From NCBI GenBank assembly GCA_030077755.1, contig JAQJZZ010000005.1, positions 434,001 to 498,000 on the forward strand: DNA of 64,000 nucleotides. Direction: 5' to 3'. This stretch comes from Filosporella fistucella. Its lineage: Eukaryota; Ascomycota; Leotiomycetes; Helotiales. Position numbers and translations under genes: made by a program. Below, piece after piece: positions 56,661-64,000 of the stretch (the stretch's first letter is position 1; every line of letters starts with the position of its first letter). The notes beneath the pieces are model-generated. The model saw nothing but the letters and a program-made list of their open reading frames with translations, was not told the DNA's origin and ran no database searches.

Positions 56661-58456
56661 ATGGCCTCAGAAATCAGTTCTTCGCCCGAGGCGCAACAAG
56701 ATGCCCAGCGACCAAGTTCCAAAGCTGGAGATGTTGAAAGCGTCCACGTTGAGCGAAAAGAGTTCGCTGATAAGGATTACACCAACTTTGACAAAGTTGA
56801 TGGAGAAGTTGCAAAGTATACTAGCGATGAGAGAGTTGTCGTCGATGAGGCAACCAGTAAACGACTGAGGAGAATGATTGATCGTCGAGTATTGGCCATC
56901 ATGATCTTTACTTATTTTCTCCAGGCTTTGGATAAGGGGACGCTGTCGTTTGCATCTATCATGGGAATCCAGAAAGATACACATCTTGTCGGCCAACAGG
57001 TAGATTCTCGATCAACTGCAATGAAATGGCACGCATACTCATATATCTTTGCAGTACTCCTGGTTGACCACATGTATCTATATCGCTGTGTTGATTGTCG
57101 AATACCCTACCAACTGGATTATCCAGCGAGTACCGATTGCGAAATACCTAGGCATAAATATTATATTATGGGGGACGACATTGATGCTACACGCTGTCTG
57201 CAAGAACTTTGTTGAGCTGGTTGTAGTTAGAACACTTCTTGGTATTTTTGAAGCATGCTGTCAACCCTCTTTCGTGGTCCTCTCAGGCATGTGGTATTTG
57301 AGAGAGGAACAAGCTGCGACCGTGTCTTACTGGTATGCTCTATACCCTAATTTCAAAGAATGAGATCCAACATACTCGTAGGTACATGATGAACGGAGCC
57401 CAACAAATAGTCGGAGGTCTCCTCGCTTACTGCTTCACCCTCCTCAAATCAGGACCCTTGAAATCTTGGCAGGCACTCTTCATCTCCTACGGAGGTGTCG
57501 CCGTCCTATGGGGTATCTTCGTAATATTTTACATGCCGGACTCCCCCATGAGAGCCAAGTGCTTTAGCGAAGCCGACAAAAAGCTTATGGTGGAACGGGT
57601 TCGATCTAACCAGACTGGTCTGCAGAATAAGACTTTCAAGAAGGAGCAGATGATTGAAGCTTTCAAGGACCCACAGACTTGGTGTTATTGTGGTATTGCT
57701 ATTACTACTACCCTGCCTACGAGTGGACTGGGGGCGTTTGCGAATATTATTATTACTAGTTTTGATTTTACTGTGTTGCAGACTCAGTTACTGGCCATGG
57801 TCTTGGGTTTCTATATCATCTTTGTCTTGCTCACGTCCACTTGGCTCGTCAAGAAGACTGGACAGAATCTTCTTGTCATGTTAGGATTTGTTGTACCGTA
57901 AGTGTTCGTCCTCTCTACCTTTGGCAACAGCTAACATGAGATGGCAGATCATTTGTCGGCACCATTGTTTTGATGACGGTGACAAATATAGGAAAGGCTC
58001 AGCAGGTCGGTCTTTTGATCAGCTACTATATCACACTATCCTTCTGGTCTGCACAGACATTGGCATTATCTATGATCTCCAGAAATATCGCAGGTCAAAC
58101 CAAGAAGTCAACTGTTGTGGCCACCAACTTCGTCGCATGGGCGACTGGTAATGCCATTGGTGAGTCCAAAACCGTCTCTTTCCCAATCTCTCAGCCACTA
58201 ACGCCAGTGTCCAGGTCCTCAAGTCTTCCTCAAATGGAATGCACCTCGCTATCTCATCGCATTTACTGTCCATCTCGTCTGCTACAGTATTCTTGTTGTC
58301 GTGATTCTGTACCTGCGATGGTATCTCAGCCATGAGAATAAGAAGAAAGATGAGCTAGCTCAGGCCGGTATCCAGGAGGCGCAGGATGAACAGTATGTGC
58401 ATGCTTTTGAGGATAAGACGGATAAGGAAAATATGAATTTCCGATACGTATACTAG
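56661..58456 (+). CDS. MFS transporter, anion:cation symporter (Dal5/Tna1 type), second copy
   Basis: Exons 56661-56999, 57055-57332, 57382-57897, 57948-58159, 58215-58456; 528 aa. Same family layout as the gene at 52613: RRMIDRRVLAIMIFTYFLQALDKGTLSFAS, YSWLTTCIYIAVLI, FEACCQPSFV, FYMPDSPMRAKCFS, the central GLGAFANIIITSFDF and the late LGFVVPSFVGTIVLM helix. First intron falls at the equivalent place (after the QQ/GRQ before YSWL) as a missing intron in the other copy, so the two are paralogues of separate age. Probably imports another product of rhamnogalacturonan breakdown. Substrate unproven. Confidence 0.88.
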
Positions 58457-58971
58457 ATTGGGCAGGGAAAACACCCGTTGTAATACTGTAGAATGACACA
58501 TTAAACTTGATGGTTGAAAATTCTTGAGAAAAAATTGAATACATCAAAAGTTCCCCTCACAATCTCTCTATTTGGCTCGAGTGCGTGACGTAGAAATCCT
58601 AAACACGAGCAGCAATAACTCCATCCGAAATCTCGGTATCATTTCGCTCCCAACGGACGAACCGAGAAGAGAACCCCGCTCCATAAACTCCAAAAGCATA
58701 TCCCATTCCGTCATAGAACCCCAAACCTTATTCCCCATATTTCTCCGCATCGAACCCTCTATCCGGAATCGGTGTAATCTCCACCGACATGGCATCCCTT
58801 TCATCCAGCGCTTGGCACTTTACCCGTGACGGAAATCGGTACCTGGTTCCAAACGAGGGCCCGAGGTGTCACATATATCCTTCTGGAAAATGATATAGAA
58901 AGCCAAGGCACAGCTTATTTTTAAGCTCTTCATCTCACTTTTTAGACCTGAGCTTGTTTAGAGTCTTCATA
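58457..58971. other. Intergenic, 515 bp
   Basis: 3' flank of the MFS gene and promoter of the RglA-like lyase. No GCGGGG word and no other element recognised. Confidence 0.5.
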
Positions 58972-60813
58972 ATGTTATTTTCGAAGCTTTTGTTGCTGTT
59001 GGGTTTGTTACAGACTGCTTTAGCGAGTGGCCCCTTTTTTCTGACTTTGAGTAATACGAGTCATGTGATTGGAAATGATCTGTGGAATATTACTGTTGGG
59101 ACTAGGTATGGGACGAAACTCTGGTATAAGGGTAAAGATCTAGTTGGGAAGGCTTCAGGACATTATGTCAGTCATAGTAAGTTCCCAAAATCCCAGTGCA
59201 CTAAGAAATTTGGGCTGACGGTACCATAGGTGGAGGAACGAGTCTGGATTATACGTCTGCGAGGATAGTTTCACAGACCAAGGAATACTTAGATGTTGTC
59301 TTCGTATCTCCTCTTGGAGATCTACATTGGGTTATTTTCCCTGATCTCGCTGGAGCATACCAATATTTCGTAAACAGAGCACTCCCTGTGCTAGGAGAAT
59401 TCAGGACTATTGTCAGACTCGACAATACTACATTTGTCAATGGAAAGAATGCTATCAAAGATGGTCAGTCGTATCCACTCGTAATATCCTGATATTGGCG
59501 CTAATAAAGTTAAGGTCCTCTCCCAACTCTCGCCGAAATCGCTGCTTCAACCAAAGTCCAAGATGAAACCTGGCAAAAGGCTGATGGAACATTCATCACT
59601 AAATACGACTGGGCTGATTTTATTCGTAATCAGCACTACTATGGTGTTTATGGTAATGGATATGGTAGCTGGTATATTTATCCTGGAAAGGACGAGTATA
59701 ATGGTAATCATCTCAAACAAGAATTGTTGGTGCATAGAGAAACTGCTACAGGTGATACGGTGCAGCTAAACATGATACATGGAACTCATTTCCAAGCTGT
59801 TAGTTCTGATACTTTTGCTGTTGGGAAGACATGGGGTCCTTGGCTGTGGTATTTGGTATGTGCTCGTCCGGTTACTTATTATGTCATATCCGCGAAACTG
59901 ACTTGGATAGAACGATGGCACAGCTAGTGATGTCGCCGCCAGAGCCACAAAGGAAGAAGCAACATGGCCATACAAATGGTTCAACTCCTCTACGTACCAA
60001 TCAAGAGGCTGTGTCTCCGGCACCTTGAAACTATCAGACGGTCGTCCCGCTTCAGGCGCAGCAGTCTTTCTGGGCGACAACAACTCCAACCTCTCTACCC
60101 TCGATCAAGGAGCATTAAACTACTACACAGCCTACGCCGACAACAAAGGCTTCTTCTCTATCCCAAACGTGCGAAGCGGTGTCTATGCTCTACATTCATG
60201 GTCAAATGGCGGTTCCATCGCCGATATCACAACAAACTACATCAAAAACGATATAACCATCTCCGCAAACAAGGAGTTCAAACTCGGAACCCTAGTTTGG
60301 AAAACCCAAGGCAGGAAAAAAATATTTCAAATCGGGGATATGGATCGCAAGAGCCTTGGATTCAAATACGGAGGAGCACCACATCAACATGCTCTCTCTG
60401 CCAACTGCCCTTCGAATCTAACTTATACCATCGGTTCATCAAAGACATCCGATTGGTGCTACGTCCAATCCTCTCTCGGAACATGGTCTATCAATTTCCC
60501 TTTCTCGCCTTCTACTCATGCGCCTAATGACACGAAAGCTGTTTTGAGCATCAGTCTCGCAGGATACTCTTCTGGTGTGTCGAGCAATATTCTTGTGAAT
60601 GGACTGCAAGTGGGGAATTTGACGAGTGCGAGTATTTTGAATGATCCGAGTGTGTATCGGAGTGCGACGACGGCGGGGGAATGGCATTATTTTGAGTTTG
60701 GGGTGGAGAGTGGGATTTTGAAGAGTGGTGATAATAAGGTTGAGTTTGTAGTTACGAGGGAGAGTTTGTGGCATGGGTTCATGTGGGATTCGGTGATGTT
60801 GGAGTTGGTGTGA
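58972..60813 (+). CDS. Secreted rhamnogalacturonan lyase, PL4 (RglA-like)
   Basis: Exons 58972-59176, 59230-59463, 59515-59855, 59911-60813; 560 aa. Signal peptide MLFSKLLLLLGLLQTALASG; start set at this ATG because it opens the signal. The three-domain PL4 layout is visible: beta-sandwich catalytic domain with TKYDW (Lys176) and NMIHGTHF (His235/238), equivalents of the catalytic Lys/His; a fibronectin-like middle domain (SGTLKLSDGRPASGAAVFLG); and a carbohydrate-binding-like C-terminus (WHYFEFGVESG, FVVTRESLWHG). PL4 enzymes cut the alpha-1,4 Rha-GalA linkage of rhamnogalacturonan I by beta-elimination, leaving an unsaturated uronate at the new end. Size is close to Aspergillus RglA/RhgB (about 530 aa). 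Confidence 0.9.
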
Positions 60814-61172
60814 GAAGAGGAGATGGGGGGTTGGGAAAAACCACATGGATGATTGTGAAAGTATTAGAGGGGGAACTATTAGGAAGGTAAAAGAATTTAA
60901 CGACACAATGAGAATTCAAATACATAAATGAATAATAAGTGCAAGAGAATTTTGAGACTGCTTCGTGAATACGTCAACAATTGGCAGTAATAAGTTGAAA
61001 GCTACTTTCACCTCGTCCCGGCAGTATCTGATAGTTCACAAGCTGTACGATCTCGAAATACTTATATTCTCAAAGACAAAAGATCAAGACACTTGATAGA
61101 ACAAGTCAATAACAATGTATTAAAGGTTTTCAAAAATTATATACTAGTTACTATCTCAATACAGTTTCTTAA
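60814..61172. other. Convergent 3' flanks, 359 bp
   Basis: Between the two PL4 lyase genes, tail to tail. Moderately AT-rich; nothing recognised. Confidence 0.6.
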
Positions 61173-63357
61173 CTATACTACTTCCAACCTCAGAGCATCA
61201 TATTGGACATAAATACTCCTTGGCAACACTGCACTCTCGTAATCTGTAGCATTATATGGCAAATGCAGGACAATCTCATTCTTGCCGCTGACCAAAAATT
61301 TAGGATCAAAAGTGAACTTATGATCTACATTGTAGCAGACCACTTCAGAGCGCACAGCACAGGAGCTACTGTGATAATATCTATAACTCAAATTAGCCTC
61401 AACACCCCTCAACTTGAAAGACAAAAAACTTACGGAATAACCCAAGGCTCAAGCGCATGTCCATTAACCACCACGGTATATGGCAGATTCGCATACGGCT
61501 CACTCGCATTCCGCACATCCGTATTCCCACTCGCAGTCTTCACACCAGCCAACTGCACCGTAAAAGTAGCCAATCTCTTCCTCTCCACCTCAGCTTTGTC
61601 CATATCCCACAAAATCGTCCAATTATTCACGTCCCCATTACCCACATACGGGACAGGTCTGAGACTATTCGCATACCCTCCATACACACTCCAATGAACA
61701 TAATTCATATCCTTTGCGAAATCACTTTTCCCGACATAGTATTCTACACCATTTGGGAAATCGGTAGGGAAATCATAAACACCCCAGTAGATACGGTATT
61801 GAGCGGGGTGAAGAGGCTTGGAAAGATCGGGCTCGTAGCCGTGTTTGTATTCGCCTGAACTCTTGTCTGGGATACCGATGCGCCAGATCTCTTTGCCGGC
61901 TGTTTCTTCCCTCCAGCGGGCGTGAGTAGTGTGCACTTCGCCGGCGATTACTTGGATGTCGTCTTTGATGTATTGGCCGAATATGCCGTCGGCGTAGACG
62001 GTCATGCGATATGTTCCTGCTTTGACGGAAGGGATAGAGACATCTCCTGTCTTAGGGTCGATGTCGGCCCAGTATTGATAGGCTTTTGTGTCGAGGACGT
62101 TGTCTTGGAAATCTACTCCATTTTGAGCGAGAACAGCAATGGGTCGCTTGGCGCCGACTGGGAGATCAACGTGTGCTTTCCAGGTTGTGCGGCCGGAGGA
62201 TGGAACATAGTTTGGAACGTGTTGAGCGATGGAGTCGTAGAATGCGGTGTTCCAGGTTGGGTTGTAGAATTGGACTGCGTCTTGGCGGAGAGTCTCCATA
62301 GGTGTGGATGGAGCGCCTTTGTTGAAGTAGAAGTATTGCTACACCTGTCAGTATAATGATTTGGTTCCGTAAGGAGGAGCTTACTGGGCCGAAAGTACGA
62401 TCAAAACCATCTGTGATGTTTGGTGTTCCGTCACCGTGGTGGTTGGATACTAATTTCAAGTCAGCTTGCACGCTCTAAACCCTCCTTGTCAAACTCACCA
62501 ATATAATTATACACAATCCCATCCACAACCAAATCCGAGTGCAAAGGTCCACCAAAGTACGTATCTCTAGTATTCATGACCAACCACGATCCAAAAGTCG
62601 AATTATCATAACTCGTTGATCCATCAGAGTACATTCCATGAACATCATGATCTCTCCACGTATCCGCAAAAGTATACTTGGTGAAATAATCTGATTCCTG
62701 AACCACATATGGATCATTCGGGGTATTTCCAAGATACCAAGTAGCATCTTGCACCACGACTTGCTTGCTGGTTGCGTTCTTGGAGGGTAGAGGAGCATGC
62801 TGATCCTTGTTCGTGATGAGGTGAGTCCAAAGTGGCGTATTTGGTCTGAACAGAGTTCGGAATTCTTGCAGATTCCGCAGGAAAGGTGTGGTCTTGTTGT
62901 AATATGTAAGACGACTGAAAGTATGCAATCCAGTCTCCCCTTCTCTCAAGAACCAATATTGTTCCAATGTCTGATTCGTGAGAGGATATGTTTCGCTCAT
63001 GACGATTCCGCCATAAGGAGTTTTTGTCGAGTCAACACCTTTGATGAGTTTGTATTTTGGTGCAATTGAGCCTGGTGTGTAGAATCCGGAGGGAACACAG
63101 TAACAATCGAGATATGGTCCAATACCACTATTCCCAGATCCTGTCGCACCGCCTGGAGTTGGAGTAACATAATTGAGTGTTCCAAGCAAATCCTGCTTAT
63201 CGAGCGCGAGTGCATAGATAGCCCCAGTCGATTTGTTGACAGCAGCATACAATCGATCGTTTTCCAGAGTCAAATGCTTGCTATCTTCCGTCGCATTGAG
63301 GAACGCAGCGATAGAAGGCACCAACGTCGCCAGAGATAAAATGCGTATCAAAGCCAT
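61173..63357 (-). CDS. Secreted rhamnogalacturonan lyase, PL4 (RglB-like)
   Basis: Exons (minus): 63357-62499, 62449-62385, 62338-61434, 61380-61173; introns of 49, 46 and 53 bp; 678 aa. Signal peptide MALIRILSLATLVPSIAAF. Catalytic domain: HLTLENDRLYAAVNKSTGAI, PYLDCYCVPSGFY, DYFTKYTFADTWRDH (catalytic Lys region) and the SNHHGDGTPN motif (His region), the latter created by splicing. Middle domain: VDLPVGAKRPIAVLAQNGVDFQDN; C-terminal domain: DMNYVHWSVYGGYAN, LPYTVVVNGHALEPWVIP, and HLPYNATDYESAVLPRSIYVQYDALRLEV. Longer than the RglA-like protein and close to Aspergillus RglB. Acts on rhamnogalacturonan outside the cell. An in-frame extension to 63414 lacks a signal and is treated as leader. 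Confidence 0.9.
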
Positions 63358-64000
63358 ACCTCCAGATATCGAAGAAAAAACCATGATTCCCAAGCTTGAA
63401 TCTCCAAATTCCAAGCTGAGAAAAAAAAAATCTCGTACCTGACGACGAGCTCTTTATTATCCAAACGCTCCAGCTAAAAACGGCAGTGATCCGAAATGAC
63501 AGCCTGTAAAGACCCCTGTTCAGATGAGCTTTCTTGGTACCTTTTCAGGGGCAAGGATGCCTGGCGGAACCTAATTGACCGACTTCGCGGGGCTCCATGG
63601 GCTACCCCGCCACTATATTTTCTCGGTGATTAATGACACGAGTGAGATCTGGCAAGAAATTGGCGGGGAACGAGAGATTACGAGGTTATTGAGAAGAGGG
63701 AGTACCGGCAGGCATGAACCCGAGAGAGATAAACTGCGCTGAAAAGTTTTTCCGCTTGGCGTAATTTGGGGCGACGAGTTGATATTGGGATGCGTTTGTG
63801 GGGATTGATGGGGACTGATGGGGATTTGAGGGGTAGGCCATGAATATGGAGAGCAACTCATCTTATTGAGCTTGAGCTCATGAGTAATGGTCTCGAAACT
63901 ATGCAATATCATATCATTAAGTTACCAGGTATCATCCCCAAGTTTTGGGCAGCCGGAATTTTTCGGATGAACTGCATTCGGTTATACACTTCCGCCAGAA
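63358..64000. promoter_or_regulatory. Promoter region of the RglB-like lyase gene
   Basis: 643 bp to the window edge. GCGGGG at 63587-63592 is followed by CCCCGC at 63605-63610 (12-bp spacer, inverted pair), and a third GCGGGG stands at 63663-63668. Three CreA-like sites within 82 bp, about 230-310 bp upstream of the start, suggest carbon catabolite repression. No gene seen. Confidence 0.5.

Noticed and set aside
59964..60527. Plus-strand open frame of 187 aa in a second frame
   Set aside because: Basic-residue-rich shadow of the RglA-like lyase exon 4.
61457..62356. Plus-strand open frames of 133 and 144 aa
   Set aside because: Antisense shadows of the RglB-like lyase.
63358..63414. N-terminal extension of the RglB-like lyase
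   Set aside because: The extension places a polar segment ahead of a clear signal peptide; the inner Met at 63357 is the better start.
1..64000. CRISPR array, bacterial operon or intact transposon
   Set aside because: No direct repeat-spacer arrays, no transposase or reverse-transcriptase frames and no terminal repeats were seen; the window is fungal nuclear DNA.

Overview
The window is 64 kb of nuclear DNA from a filamentous ascomycete (Pezizomycotina). The signs are many short spliceosomal introns (about 41-60 bp, GT-AG with CTAAC/CTGAC-type branch sites), HET-domain genes, a Zn2Cys6 regulator, a fungal rhodopsin-fold membrane protein, pectin-degrading enzymes and a BAS2-like secreted protein. 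The gene set fits a plant-associated Leotiomycete-like fungus; that placement is inference. Exon structures were worked out by hand from reading-frame continuity and splice signals.

Layout. 1-893 (-): 5' part of a secreted GH28 polygalacturonase. 3.6-7.2 kb (-): an ArfGAP (Gcs1 type) and a two-RRM RNA-binding protein. 8.6-11.7 kb (+): a Tah18-type diflavin reductase with a large insertion. 13.0-14.3 kb (+): a rhodopsin-fold integral membrane protein. 14.6-24.6 kb: a possible cell-death/incompatibility neighbourhood with a HET protein, a cupin-like hypothetical, a small secreted ORF interrupted by a poly-G tract, and a divergent pair consisting of a 259-aa protein that may be gasdermin-like and a 1161-aa TPR-CHAT protease with an intact His/Cys dyad. 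24.6-28.0 kb: gene-poor, with an AT-rich patch and a 9-bp tandem repeat. 28.1-30.4 kb (-): a seven-exon 5'-nucleotidase-family metallophosphatase with one GC-AG intron. 31.5-32.5 kb (-): a broken HET gene followed by an A24 run. 33.9-36.2 kb (+): a secreted amidase. 37.8-38.2 kb (+): a two-exon BAS2-like cysteine-rich secreted protein. 39.1-50.2 kb: two large membrane proteins of unknown function, a YTP1-like membrane protein, a Zn2Cys6 regulator and a DUF2278/YukJ-like protein.

50.4-63.4 kb is a six-gene block that reads as a rhamnogalacturonan-I utilisation cluster: Gfo/Idh/MocA oxidoreductase (-), MFS transporter (+), GH105 unsaturated rhamnogalacturonyl hydrolase (-), second MFS transporter (+), PL4 lyase of RglA size (+) and PL4 lyase of RglB size (-). 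The two lyases carry signal peptides and GH105 does not. The simplest reading is that lyases cut the polymer outside the cell, MFS proteins import unsaturated oligosaccharides, GH105 removes the unsaturated uronate in the cytosol, and the oxidoreductase may act on a released sugar. CreA-like GCGGGG/CCCCGC sites, several as inverted pairs, lie in the non-coding parts of this block and upstream of the GH28 gene.

The strongest leads are the protease/candidate gasdermin pair and the rhamnogalacturonan cluster. No database search was possible, so names rest on recognised motifs and gene order.
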